Shown here piece by piece: positions 9,101 through 18,100 of a stretch of 53,804 nt of DNA. The notes below the pieces were generated by a model. The model was not told where the DNA came from. It searched no databases and saw nothing but the letters and a program-made list of their open reading frames with translations. A program made the position numbers and the translations under genes. Source of the stretch: Syntrophobacterales bacterium (lineage in GTDB: Bacteria; Desulfobacterota; Desulfobaccia; Desulfobaccales; 0-14-0-80-60-11); NCBI GenBank assembly GCA_023512475.1, contig JAILZL010000018.1, positions 1-53,804 of the forward strand. The letters run 5' to 3'. The stretch's first letter is position 1; each line of letters starts with the position of its first letter.

Positions 9101-10375
9101 CTGAAGAATGTCACCCCACAGGAGGTGGAGCGGCCCACCTCGCCCTTCCGTTATCGGGTGACGGGGGCCCTGAAGCGCCGCATCTATCTGCCGCCCATGA
9201 CCGACCACGCCCTGGCCCTGGTAGCCGCCTTCCAGGCCTGCGGCGGCGATGCGGTGCTGCTCCCGGAATCCGACGAGGAGACCCTGGCCCTGGGCCGCCG
9301 CCTCACCTCCGGCAAGGAATGCTACCCTCTCATCCTCACCACCGGGGATCTGGCCAAGATGGTGCGCCGGCCGGACTTCGACCCGGACAAGAGCGCCTTC
9401 TTCATGCCCGCGGCCAGCGGCCCCTGCCGCTTCGGCCAATACCGTCGCTACCACCGCCTGGTGCTGGACGAGCTGGGCTACCCCCAGGTGCCGGTCTATT
9501 CCCCCGACCAGAGCGAAACCCTCTACGAAGAAGTGGGCATGGTGGGGGAGGATTTTGACCGCATCGCCTGGCGGGGGGTGGTGGCCATTGATCTTCTGGA
9601 GAAAAAGCTCCTCCAGACCCGGCCCTATGAGCGCCAGGCCGGCGAGGCCGACAGGATCTACCAACATTATCTGGACAAGGTCTATCGCACCCTCCGGGAC
9701 CGGGGGGACCTGCCCGCGGTGCTCCGGCAGGCCCGTCTGGACTTCGACGACATCGCCCTCAACGGCCACGGCGACAAGCCCCTGGTGGGGGTGGTGGGCG
9801 AGATCTACGTGCGCTCCAACCGCTTCAGCAACGAAAACACCCTCCGGGAGATCGAGGCCTTAGGGGGCGAGGCCATGATGCCGCCCATCGGCGAATGGCT
9901 CCTGTATGTCACCCACACCTCCCGGCGCCGGGCCTGGCGGGCCCGCAAATACCGGGCCCTCGTGCACCTGTGGCTCAAGCACCTGGTGCAGACCAGAGAC
10001 GAGCATCACCTGGGGCGGCTCTTCCACGGCTCCATCCGCCATCTGGAGGAGCCCACCATCGCCCAGACCCTGAAGATGGCCCGGCCCTATCTGCATCCCT
10101 CCTTTGAGGGCGAGGCCATCCTCAGCATGGGCAAGGCCGAGGACTTCTACCGCAAGGGCGCCGCGGGCATCGTCAATCTCATGCCCTTCACCTGCATGCC
10201 CGGCACGGTGGTGAATTCCCTCTTCCACCGCTTCCGCCAGGAGCATGACAACATCCCCTTCCTCAACCTCTCCTTTGACGGCCAGGAACAGACCCACACC
10301 CGCACCCGCCTGGAGGCCTTCATGTATCAGGTGCGCCAGTTCCGGGAGCGCCGCCGGGCCCGGGAGAGCCGGTAA
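6185..10375 (+). CDS. double ASKHA acyl-CoA dehydratase activase fused to a COG3580/3581-like region
   Basis: This 1396-aa protein carries two successive BcrA/BadF/HgdC-type ASKHA ATPase domains. The first starts at LSLGLDIGSVSVNLVVVD and has MCAAGTGSF near residue 133. The second starts near 320 (YLGIDVGSISTNVVVID) with VCAAGTGSY near 445 and GERCTVF near 485. The conserved Cys in these motifs hold the [4Fe-4S] cluster shared between subunits in known activases. The C-terminal half has a Cys-rich CQSCPNRCEI near 603 and then the DUF2229/COG3580-3581 region. Known single-domain relatives use ATP to send electrons to 2-hydroxyacyl-CoA dehydratases or benzoyl-CoA reductases. The long fused form is widespread in anaerobes but its partner is not settled. 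No dehydratase gene is nearby. Confidence 0.85.
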   Translation: MDRRLSLGLDIGSVSVNLVVVDPEGRVLREEYRRHLGEPYRTAYQLLRETAAAFPLDSFRLAACTGMGGKVLADLLGCPFVNEVIALARGTYHFHPEVKSIIDMGGEDAKLILVDREGGKQVIVDFAMNTMCAAGTGSFLDQQAHRLGYTIEEFSTLALKSTTPPRIAGRCSVFAKSDMIHLQQGATPDYEIVAGLCQAVARNLKSNIAKGKKLTPPVAFQGGVAHNLGVRKAFQEVLELAEGELIIPPHFCALGALGAALVTAEEPPAHFTLDLGRLEEYLAREAEPEHPLPRLKPPAAPAYDRYAVAEPPPVGSETEAYLGIDVGSISTNVVVIDKDMNVLAREYLMTAGRPLEAITEGLRRVGRRLAGRVKIMGAATTGSGRYLTGDFIGADVVRNEITAQATAAAAIDPEVDTIFEIGGQDSKFISLENGAIVDFMMNKVCAAGTGSYLEEQAEKLGISIREEFGRLALEAEKPVRMGERCTVFMESDIVHHQQRGAAKDDLVAGLSYSIVYNYLNKVVEDRRIGQKIFYQGATAANQGIVAAFEAVLGKPITVPPHHDVTGAIGAALLAMRERTWETSRFKGFDLAERQYTIQSFECQSCPNRCEIRQVQIEGERPLFYGSRCEKYEVDTRRVSHDLPDLVAEREELLYGPEPPAEGPRGQIGIPRTMYFQEYMPFFRTFLEELGFGVVLSPKTNKAVIRQGVECLAAEPCYPVKVAHGHVLDLLKNGVERILLPSIIDLPHKHPEVKSGVVCPMVQSLAYTLPTAIDVASFGARLLTPVLYFGQGRERLREGLRDLGRMLGVSRFAVDRALEKAQAAQEEYYRRLWARGREILSGLRDDERLMILIGRPYNALDPGMNLNLHRKLRQLGVLAMPMDFLPLDEVDNLEEIKPMYWRFGQKILGAAEFIRRDPRLYGIFITNFGCGPDSFIEHFFKEQMRGKPYLEIEIDEHSSDVGAITRLEAFLDSLKNVTPQEVERPTSPFRYRVTGALKRRIYLPPMTDHALALVAAFQACGGDAVLLPESDEETLALGRRLTSGKECYPLILTTGDLAKMVRRPDFDPDKSAFFMPAASGPCRFGQYRRYHRLVLDELGYPQVPVYSPDQSETLYEEVGMVGEDFDRIAWRGVVAIDLLEKKLLQTRPYERQAGEADRIYQHYLDKVYRTLRDRGDLPAVLRQARLDFDDIALNGHGDKPLVGVVGEIYVRSNRFSNENTLREIEALGGEAMMPPIGEWLLYVTHTSRRRAWRARKYRALVHLWLKHLVQTRDEHHLGRLFHGSIRHLEEPTIAQTLKMARPYLHPSFEGEAILSMGKAEDFYRKGAAGIVNLMPFTCMPGTVVNSLFHRFRQEHDNIPFLNLSFDGQEQTHTRTRLEAFMYQVRQFRERRRARESR

Positions 10376-10636
10376 GCCTCGGGAGGGGCCGGGGGCTGGG
10401 GATCCCAGCCCCTTCCCCCTGGCCCACTCCCAGGTCGGGGTGGGAGGGGAATCCGGGGGGAAGACGGGGAGCCGTGGCTCCCCCGGCCCCGCGCCCAACA
10501 CGGCCCCCAGAGCCTTCGACCCCACCTGCGGCATTCCCTCCGGCCCGGAGGCCCCCGGCAGGATTCCACTGGCGCCACCGGCAGGGGCGTGATATGTAGG
10601 GATAGGGCCTGAGCCCATTCCCTGCCAAGGTGCCGC

Positions 10637-11359
10637 ATGCTCACTTGCCCCCACTGCCACCAGGAAATCCCGCCGGACAGCCGCTATTGCAGCCACTGCG
10701 GCCGCCCCCTCATCCCGGCCCCCCCGGCGGGAACGGAACCGGATAGCACTCCCGGCCCCGGGGGGGAGCTGACCCTGGGGGAATATCTGAAAACCGGCTG
10801 GCAGCTCTTCAAGCTCTACCCCGGAGGCTTCATCGGTTTCACGGTGCTCTATTTCCTCCTGGGCGTGGTGCTCCACGGGGTGCCGGTGGTGGGGCCCATT
10901 GCCTTTATGCTGGCCCACACCCCCCTGGCCGCGGGGTATTTGGTGGTGCACGGCCGCCTCCTCACCGGCCAGCCGGTGGAATTCGGCCACTTCTTCGCCG
11001 GCTTCCAGTCACACCGGCTCCTCCCGCTCATCCTTTTGGGGGTGGTGGACCAGGTCCTCATCACCCTGGGCCTGCTGCTCCTCATTCTGCCGGGGATCTA
11101 TCTGGCTGTGGCCTATATGTTCGCCAGCCTCATCCTGCTGGACCGGGGACGGGACTTCTGGCCTGCCCTGGAGGAGAGCCGCCGGGCGGTGACCCCCCGC
11201 TGGTTCGGCTTTTTCGCCTTCTTCCTGCTGCTGCTGCTCCTCAATCTGGCGGGACTCCTGTGCCTGGGGGTGGGGCTGGTGATCACTTTCCCGGTAACTT
11301 ACGGCGCCGTTACCGCCGCCTATGCCCGTCTCTTCGGTCTCTCCCCCACCTTCTCCTGA
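10637..11359 (+). CDS. zinc-ribbon membrane protein
   Basis: The 240-aa protein starts with a zinc ribbon (Cys4-x2-Cys7, Cys18-x2-Cys21). A Pro/Gly-rich linker follows, then about five hydrophobic segments from residue 65 onward. The spacing of long helices and the phrase LILPGIYLAVAYMFASLILLDRG resemble DUF975/glycerophosphodiesterase-type membrane domains of unknown function. The zinc ribbon would face the cytoplasm. Its stop overlaps the most upstream start of priA, so the two may be co-transcribed, but a functional link is not implied. The 261-base gap upstream (10376-10636) is GC-rich and shows no gene. Confidence 0.7.
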   Translation: MLTCPHCHQEIPPDSRYCSHCGRPLIPAPPAGTEPDSTPGPGGELTLGEYLKTGWQLFKLYPGGFIGFTVLYFLLGVVLHGVPVVGPIAFMLAHTPLAAGYLVVHGRLLTGQPVEFGHFFAGFQSHRLLPLILLGVVDQVLITLGLLLLILPGIYLAVAYMFASLILLDRGRDFWPALEESRRAVTPRWFGFFAFFLLLLLLNLAGLLCLGVGLVITFPVTYGAVTAAYARLFGLSPTFS

Positions 11360-13598
11360 TTTTTCCCCCGGCGCAGGGCCCTCCCCGGGGGCGCTGTGGG
11401 AGGTGGCGGTCTTTCTGCCCCTGCCCCACCCCCTCACCTACCGGCTGCCCCCGGATCTCGCCGCCCAAGCCCGTCCCGGGTGCCTGGTGCGGGTGCCGGT
11501 GGGCCGCCGCCAGAGCCTGGGCTATCTGCTGGCACCCACATCCGCCCCGCCCCCCGGAGCCCTCAAGGAAGTAGCGGCCCTGGTGGACCCCGAGCCCCGC
11601 TTCCCCCCGGAACTCGTCCCCCTCTTCCGCTGGCTCGCCGACTACTACCGTTACCCCCTGGGGGAAGCCCTGAAAACCATCCTTCCCGGAGGGGTCGGCC
11701 CGGCCCGCCCGGAGGTGTGGGTGGCGGCCGCGGCGGCGAGCTCCGGGCCGTCCCCGGGCCGCAGCCTGACCCCCAAAGCCCGTCTGATTTTGGAGTTCCT
11801 TACCGATCAGGGGCCGCTTCCCTTGCGGGCGCTCACCGCGGCCTTTCCCGGCGGTCGCGGGGTGGTGCAGAGGCTGGCCCGGCGGGGCCTGGTCACTCTG
11901 GAGGCGCGGCCTCCCGACGCCGCCGGGATCCGGGGCGGGGTGCAGCTGGTGGCCTCACCCCTCACCCTGTTGCCGGAACAGGCCCAGGCGGTGGCGGCCA
12001 TCGAGGCCGCGGTGGCGCGCCGGGAATTCGCCCCCTTTCTCCTGCACGGCGTCACCGCCAGCGGCAAGACGGAGGTCTATCTCACCGCCGCGGCCGCCAC
12101 CCTGGCCCGGGGCCGCCAGGTCCTGGTGCTGGCCCCGGAGATCGCCCTCACCCACCCCCTGGCCCAGGAATTCCGGCGCCGCTTCGGCGAGCGGGTGGCC
12201 CTGTTGCACAGCGGCCTGAGCGAGGCCCAGCGCCTGGCCCAGTGGCGGCGCCTGTTGCGGGGCGAGGCGGACATCGCCGTGGGGGCCCGCTCCGCCGTCT
12301 TCGCCCCCCTAAAAAACCCCGGCCTCATCGTGGTGGATGAGGAGCACGACCCGGCCTACAAAAACGAGGGCGGCCTCCCCTATCAGGCCCGGGATGTGGC
12401 CCTGTACCGCGCCCGCCTCCAGGCCGCCGCCGCGGTGTTGGTGTCCGCCACCCCGGCGGCGGCCACCTTCTACCGGGCCCAGACGGGCGTCTATACCCTG
12501 CTCAGCCTGCCCCGGCGGGTCACGCCCCGGGACCTGCCCCAGGTGGAACTGGTGGATCTGCGCCGGGAACGAGGCAGCCGGGGCCTTACGGTCATCTCCC
12601 CGCCCTTGGCCCAGGCCCTGGAGGAGACCCTGAGCCGGGGGGAACAGGCCCTCCTCTTTCTCAACCGCCGGGGCTACGCCGCGGTGCTCTTCTGCCTCAT
12701 GTGCGGCCATGTCCTCAGCTGCCGCCACTGCAGCGTGGCCCTCACCTACCATCGGGCCGCCGGTGCCCTCCTCTGCCATTACTGTGGCTATCGTCAGGAT
12801 CCGCCGGAGACCTGCCCCCAGTGCCGCTCCAGCCTGCTCAAGCGCTACGGCATCGGCACCGAGAAGGTGGAGGCGGAGGTGCGCCGCCTCTTCCCCCAGG
12901 CCCGGGTGGCCCGCCTGGACCGGGATATCGCCCCCCACAGCGGCAAGGCCCTGACCACCCTGGAAGCCTTCGCCCGGGGGGAAGTGGACATCCTGGTGGG
13001 CACCCAGATGATTACCAAGGGCCACCACTTCCCCGGGGTCACCCTGGTGGGGGTCATTGCCGGCGACCTGAGCCTCTTTTTCCCGGAATATCACGCCGGA
13101 GAGCGCACCTTTCAGCTCCTCACCCAGGTGGCGGGCCGGGCCGGCCGGGGGGAGACCCCGGGCCGGGTCCTCATCCAGACCTACAACCCGGACCACTACG
13201 TCTTCCAGACCGTGCGCACCCAGGACTACCACGCCTTCTACCAGGCGGAGATCCAGGCCCGCCGCCGCCTGGGCTACCCCCCCTTCACCCGCCTGGCCCT
13301 CATCCGCATCCGCGGCCCGGAAGAAACCGCCGTGGCCGAGGGCGCCCGCCACCTGGCCCGGCGCCTGGCGCGCCGCCTCGCCGCCGACCCGGACCTCGGC
13401 CCACTGGTGCGCCTTTTGGGTCCCGCCCCCGCCGGGGTGGCCAAACTCCAGGGCCGCCACCGCTGGCAGCTGCTCCTCAAGGCCTGCGGCCGCCCGGCCC
13501 TGAACCGGGTCCTGGATCTCCTCCCGGACCTCTGGCAGCCCCCGCCCAAAAGCAAACTCGACCTCACCCTGGACATTGATCCGGGAAGTGTGTGGTAA
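11322..13598 (+). CDS. priA: primosomal protein N' (PriA helicase)
   Basis: PriA reloads the replicative helicase at stalled forks. This protein (up to 758 aa) has the N-terminal DNA-binding domain, helicase motif I GVTASGKTEVYL, the DEEHD box, and motifs V-VI (VGTQMITKGHHFPGV; QVAGRAGR). It also has the zinc-binding Cys pairs between them (CLMCGHVLSCRHC, LCHYCGY, CPQC). All these place it firmly in the family. The most upstream ATG (11322) overlaps the preceding gene by 38 bases and lacks a clear ribosome site. The conserved sequence begins only at WEVAVFLPLPHPLTYRLP, so a later GTG (11403) is possible. Confidence 0.93.
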   Translation: MPVSSVSPPPSPDFSPGAGPSPGALWEVAVFLPLPHPLTYRLPPDLAAQARPGCLVRVPVGRRQSLGYLLAPTSAPPPGALKEVAALVDPEPRFPPELVPLFRWLADYYRYPLGEALKTILPGGVGPARPEVWVAAAAASSGPSPGRSLTPKARLILEFLTDQGPLPLRALTAAFPGGRGVVQRLARRGLVTLEARPPDAAGIRGGVQLVASPLTLLPEQAQAVAAIEAAVARREFAPFLLHGVTASGKTEVYLTAAAATLARGRQVLVLAPEIALTHPLAQEFRRRFGERVALLHSGLSEAQRLAQWRRLLRGEADIAVGARSAVFAPLKNPGLIVVDEEHDPAYKNEGGLPYQARDVALYRARLQAAAAVLVSATPAAATFYRAQTGVYTLLSLPRRVTPRDLPQVELVDLRRERGSRGLTVISPPLAQALEETLSRGEQALLFLNRRGYAAVLFCLMCGHVLSCRHCSVALTYHRAAGALLCHYCGYRQDPPETCPQCRSSLLKRYGIGTEKVEAEVRRLFPQARVARLDRDIAPHSGKALTTLEAFARGEVDILVGTQMITKGHHFPGVTLVGVIAGDLSLFFPEYHAGERTFQLLTQVAGRAGRGETPGRVLIQTYNPDHYVFQTVRTQDYHAFYQAEIQARRRLGYPPFTRLALIRIRGPEETAVAEGARHLARRLARRLAADPDLGPLVRLLGPAPAGVAKLQGRHRWQLLLKACGRPALNRVLDLLPDLWQPPPKSKLDLTLDIDPGSVW

Positions 13599-13688
13599 GG
13601 GCGGGACACAGAAGGCCCCTGCGAGGGCGGATCTTCTCACCCCGCTTATTGAGGGCCTTGGAGGAAGGCAAAAGGGGCGGTGGGGCCG

Positions 13689-14231
13689 TCAGCCGCCGCC
13701 CCCCTGGAGCTCAGCCAGGGCCTCGGCAAAGGTCTGGTAGGTGGGCTGGCCGAAAAGGACGAAGCGGACCAGTTGGATTTCCGGGTGCTCTTTCACGTAT
13801 TCCCGGACGGTTTTCAGGGCGATTCTGGCGGCCTCGGTGACGGGGTAGCCGTACACCCCGGTGGAGAGGGAGGGAAAGGCAAGGCTGCGGATGCCTTGGG
13901 CGGAGGCGAGCTTGAGGCTCTCCCGGTAGGCGGAGGCCAACAGCTCCGGCTCGCCGTGGCGGCCGTCTTTATAGATGGGGCCCACGGCGTGGATGACCCA
14001 GCGGGCCTTGAGATTGCCCCCGGTGGTGATGACGGCCCGGCCGGTGGGGCAGTAGCCGATTTTCCGGGCCTCCTCCTGGATCTGGGGGCCGCCCGCCCGG
14101 TTGATGGCGCCGTCCACTCCGCCCCCCACCCGCAGCTGCTCATTGGCGGCGTTGACAATGGCTTCGGTGTCCTGCTGGGTGATATCCCCTTCCACCAGCT
14201 CCAGAACGGAGTCACCGATCTTCACCTGCAT
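13689..14231 (-). CDS. macro-domain protein (ADP-ribose/O-acetyl-ADP-ribose hydrolase type)
   Basis: The 180-aa product is a stand-alone macro domain of the YmdB/MacroD type. It has VEGDITQQDTEAIVNAAN near the start, GGGVDGAINRAGG for phosphate binding, and LAFPSLSTGVYGYP for the distal loop. Such enzymes release O-acetyl-ADP-ribose or remove ADP-ribose from acidic side chains in the cytoplasm. The ATG at 14231 fits family length. It lies 145 bases downstream of the thioredoxin-fold selenoprotein on the same strand and converges on priA with a 90-base gap. Confidence 0.9.
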   Translation of the reverse strand: MQVKIGDSVLELVEGDITQQDTEAIVNAANEQLRVGGGVDGAINRAGGPQIQEEARKIGYCPTGRAVITTGGNLKARWVIHAVGPIYKDGRHGEPELLASAYRESLKLASAQGIRSLAFPSLSTGVYGYPVTEAARIALKTVREYVKEHPEIQLVRFVLFGQPTYQTFAEALAELQGGGG

Positions 14232-14376
14232 AGTGCCCCCTCAGTGATGTCCGATACATGGCAGGAAACAGGAGGGTGAGGGCATCTGATCCCCTTTCCC
14301 TCCCCGCCGTTTTCTTCGGGGGGGGCCCGGCGGGATATCCTCCCGTGGTTCCCGGCCGTCCCCACCCCCGCTCTCT

Positions 14377-14952
14377 TCAGGCCGGGATCAGCCGGTAGGG
14401 TTCCGCCCGTTTGGCCCAGTCGCTCCCCGGATACCTGGCCGTCAGGGTCTCATAGGCCTGGCGCAGCGGTTTGGGGTTGTGGGTCTCCTTGTATTGGGCC
14501 ACGGCGTTGAAAAAGATGGCCTCGGCCACCGCTTCCGGCACCGCGCCGGCGGCGATGACTTCCTCGAACATGGCCCGGGCCTCCGGGTACTGCTCCAGGT
14601 CCAGATAATAGCGGCCTTTGGCCACCGCCAGGGTGGCGATGAGGGCCTCCGGCGGGAGGAAGCCCACGGAGCGGTAGTGCTCCTTGCCGTCGGCGTCCAG
14701 CACCAGGAGGGTAGGGGTCCAGGAGACGCCGTATTTCTGCATCAGGGCGGTGTGGGAGACCTCAATCTGGACGGGAATGAAATTCAGGTCCACAAAGCGG
14801 GCCACCTCTTCCTTGGGGTACGTCACGGTACCCATCTGCTGGCAGCCGATTCACTGGGGGTTATAAAAGTCCACCAGCACCGGCTTTTTCACCTGCCGGG
14901 CGGTGGCCAGCGCCTTGTCCAGGTCGTGGACCCAACAGATCGTCAATGCCAT
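14377..14952 (-). CDS. thioredoxin-fold selenoprotein (UxxC), read through in-frame UGA
   Basis: Conventional reading would start at an internal ATG (14835) and give 152 aa. Reading from ATG 14952, which has GGAGG eight bases upstream, gives a 191-residue thioredoxin-fold protein interrupted only by TGA at codon 34. The context is PVLVDFYNPQ-[UGA]-IGCQQM, so UGA sits exactly where the first Cys of a CxxC active site belongs and Cys37 is the second. A hairpin starts 17 bases after the UGA. A tRNA-Sec gene lies in this window. The rest (DLNFIPVQIEV, SWTPTLLVLDADGKEHYRSVGF) is a thioredoxin-like core, including the cis-Pro (WTPT) region, with a helical, TPR-like tail. It is a likely thiol-disulfide or peroxide-handling redox protein in the cytoplasm; no signal peptide is seen. 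Confidence 0.85.
14816..14853 (-). promoter_or_regulatory. bacterial SECIS-like hairpin after the UGA
   Basis: On the minus strand, UGA (14853-14851) is followed after 17 bases by GGGTAC-CGTGAC-GTACCC (14833-14816). This is a perfect six-pair stem with a six-base loop whose second base is G. Bacterial SECIS elements lie just downstream of UGA with a G near the 5' side of the apical loop, which fits. The stem is short and the folding has not been computed. Confidence 0.65.
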
Positions 14953-15052
14953 GGCCTTTACCTCCGCAGAAATTTAGCTTAAAGTAATCACTCCCGCTCC
15001 GGGGACAAGGGGGGAGGGGAGGAACCCTATGGCAAAAATTTTGTTTAGGATA

Positions 15053-15080
15053 TTGCAGTGCAAAAGAATTTTGTGATAAT
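15053..15080 (+). promoter_or_regulatory. promoter of the 2-oxoacid:ferredoxin oxidoreductase gene
   Basis: TTGCAG (15053-15058) and GATAAT (15075-15080) are 16 bases apart, with TGT just before the -10 box. They lie in the only AT-rich patch between the divergent selenoprotein and oxidoreductase genes. The predicted leader is about 24 bases. Confidence 0.55.
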
Positions 15081-15110
15081 GTAGTTATCTTTTGGGAAGA
15101 GGTGACGGCC

Positions 15111-18100
15111 ATGGCACAGATGATGGGTCGAGTGGACCTGGATGCCCTGCGGGAACAGCTCCCGTATCACAAGCTGCGACAGTCCAAGGTGAAGACCACC
15201 AAGGAGATCGACTGGCAGGCGGAGTGGGAGCGGTTCGACGCCAAGGAGATGTTCAACCTGGATCTGAATGCGATCCCCGAGCGGCTGCTGGAGGCCATGC
15301 GGACCCGGAAAGAGGTCCTCATGGACGGCAATCAGGCGGCCATCTCCATTCTCACCCGGGTGGCCGACGGCCTGTGCGGCTATCCCATCACCCCCTCCAC
15401 CCCCATCGCGGAGCAGTTCGCCCGCACCGCGGCCATGGGCCAGAAGAACCTCTGGGGCACGGAGATCATGTATTTCCAGCCCTCGGACGAGCTCTCCGCC
15501 ATCGTCGCGGTGGAGGCCATGGCCTCCCAGGGCGGCCGCTACGTGGACAACACCTCCTCCCAAGGTCTGCTCCTGAAAACCAAGAATCTCTTCTCCGTCG
15601 CCGGCAAACGCCTGCCGGTGGTGATGACGGTGATGGCCCGGGAGGTGAATAAGGGCTCTCTCTCCATCCACTGCAGCCACACCGATTTCTATGCGGTGCG
15701 CAACGCCGGCTGGGCCCAGCTGGTCACCGCGGACAACCAGGAGCTGCACGATCTGCTGCCGGTGGCCTTCAAGGTCTCGGAACTGCGGCAGGTGATGCTC
15801 CCCACCATGGTCATCGGCGACGGTTTTGTCAAAAGCCATGCCATCGAGAACATCCAGGAGCTGTCCAACGCCTTCCTGGAGTTCTTTGTGGGGCCCCCCA
15901 ACCGTTTCTATCAGCCGGATTTCGAGCACGGCACCCTCACCGGCACCTTCACCGATACCGACCTCACCATGGAGGGGGAGGTCTCCCAGGATCTGGCCTA
16001 CCGCTTCTTCAAGCGGGGCTTTGTGGGGGCCATGAACCTGATGAACCGGCTCATCGGCACCAACCACAAGGTGGTGGAGTGCTACCGCACCGAGGACGCC
16101 GACCTGGTGGTGGTGGTGCTGGGCTCCGCCGCCGGGGTGGTCAAGGACGTGGTGGATTACTACCGCGACGTCAAGGGCTACCGGGTGGGGGTGCTGCGGC
16201 CGGTGCTCTTCAACCCGCCCTGCTATGAGGAGCTGGCCTATGGCATGCGCCATGCCAAGGTGATCACCGTCCTGGAGCGGGCCGCCCGGTCCCACAACCA
16301 GCTCCTGCTGGCGGACGTGCAGGCGGCTTTGCAGGTCTCCATCCGGGCGGGCCGGGAGGGCCGCAAGGAACACCGCATCTACGGCCGGGAGGACATGCCC
16401 ACCCTGCTCCACGGGGTCTATGGCCTGGGGAGCAAGGATTTCAACAAGTACGATGCCGCCGCGGTGATGGAGAACATGATCTCCGTCCTGGAGCGCCGCC
16501 GGGGCTTTCTCCGGGATTTCTGGGTGGGCATCGAAGGCCCCTATACCCTGAAGCCGGCGCCGCTGCCCGGCTACTTCGAGCGGGAGATGGGCATGACCTT
16601 CATCGGCGTGGGGGCCGAGGGCGTCAAGACCGCCCTGGAATCCGCCGCCCTCATCTACGCCGAGGAGCACGGCTCCGGCGAGAAGAAGTATGTCCAGTCC
16701 GGGGCCCGCTACGGCGCCGCCCGGAAAGGCGCCCCGGTGTTCATGAACCTGCGCCTGAGCTCCCAGCCCATCCGCAACGCCAGCGAGCTCACCGAGCGCA
16801 ATGTGCTGGCCTTCTTCAACGAAAAATTCCTCTCGGACCAGATCCTGAAGGAGTACGTGGGCGGCCTCAAGGAAAAGGGCCTGCTGGTCATCAACACCCC
16901 CAAGAACTGCTATGACGTCCTGGCCTGCTTCCCGCCCCAGGTGCAGTCCATCATCAAGTACCGCCAGATCAAGGTCTTCACCCTGGATGCCACCAAGGCG
17001 GCGATGCAGTATCTGAACCGCAATCTCCCGGGGGCCGCCATCTTAGGCCTCATCAACAAGGAGATGGGCATCCTGCCGGAAAAGGAGTTCGAACATCGCC
17101 TGAAGCGCATCCTGGAAAAGAAGCTGGGGAAAAAGGGAAAAGAGACGATCGAGGCCAATCTCAATCTCCTGCGCTTCGGGGCCAGCCAGGGGTCGGCCAG
17201 CCCGGCGGAAAAGGCGGCTGCCACCCTCACCTTCCCCGATGACATTCCCCCGTATGCGCCGCCGCCCCCCGAGGACTTCGGCGGCCCCCCCGGCACCGCC
17301 GGCCTGCCCTTCAAGTTCACGGAAAAGGATGAGATGGGCACGGTGAAGCCGGTGAATCTCATCCCCAATTACCAGGAAGTCTTCAAGAAGCAAATGGTGG
17401 AGCCGATCCTGGAGGGGAAAAGGGTGCCCTGGGATCAGTTTTTACCCGTCGTGCCCGCGGCCACCAGCCGGTATCGGGACATGAGCTACATCGGCACCCA
17501 GGTGCCCGTCTATGCCCCCGCCAAGTGCATCGCCTGCGGCTGGTGCGCCGCCTCCTGTCCGGACGCGGCCATCTACTGCCTGGTGACCCATGACGAGGTG
17601 CCCCCGGAAGCGGCCCGCCACTTCAAGGTCTTCAAAAAGCCGCCCAAGGGCGTACCCTGGCACCGCTTCGCCATGAACATCGAGGCCGACCCCAGCGCCT
17701 GCAAGGGCTGCGGGGTGTGCGCCACGGTCTGCCCCACCGACGCCCTGCACATGGTGGACAAGGCCAAGCTCAATCCGGCGGATTTCCTGCCCGATACCTT
17801 CCGCTCCCTGGATCACAGCCTGGAGCTGGCCCCCCACGTGGACAAGCTCCCCTTGCACCACCAGGTGCTTTTCGTCTTCTCCAAGCTCTATCCCGGCAAG
17901 CACACCCTGTGCCCGGGCTGCAGCGAGGGGGTCATCAATCTCCTCACCTTCTACGCCCTGGAGTCCCTGCGCAACCACCCCCAGGGGATCGCCACCTTCT
18001 ATCAGGGGATCAAGATCCTCTCGGAGCGCAACCGCCGGGCCATCGAGCACATGCTGGACCACGGCTTCAACATCTACACCATCAACTCCACCGGCTGCGA

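Noticed and set aside
6131-9769. 1212-aa open frame antisense to the activase
   Set aside because: Low-complexity Gly/His/Gln/Leu-rich reading typical of GC-rich shadow frames; the plus strand has clear domains.
14377-14835. Thioredoxin-fold protein starting at an internal ATG (14835)
   Set aside because: This start has no active site and no ribosome site; the upstream ATG with GGAGG and UGA as Sec explains the sequence better.
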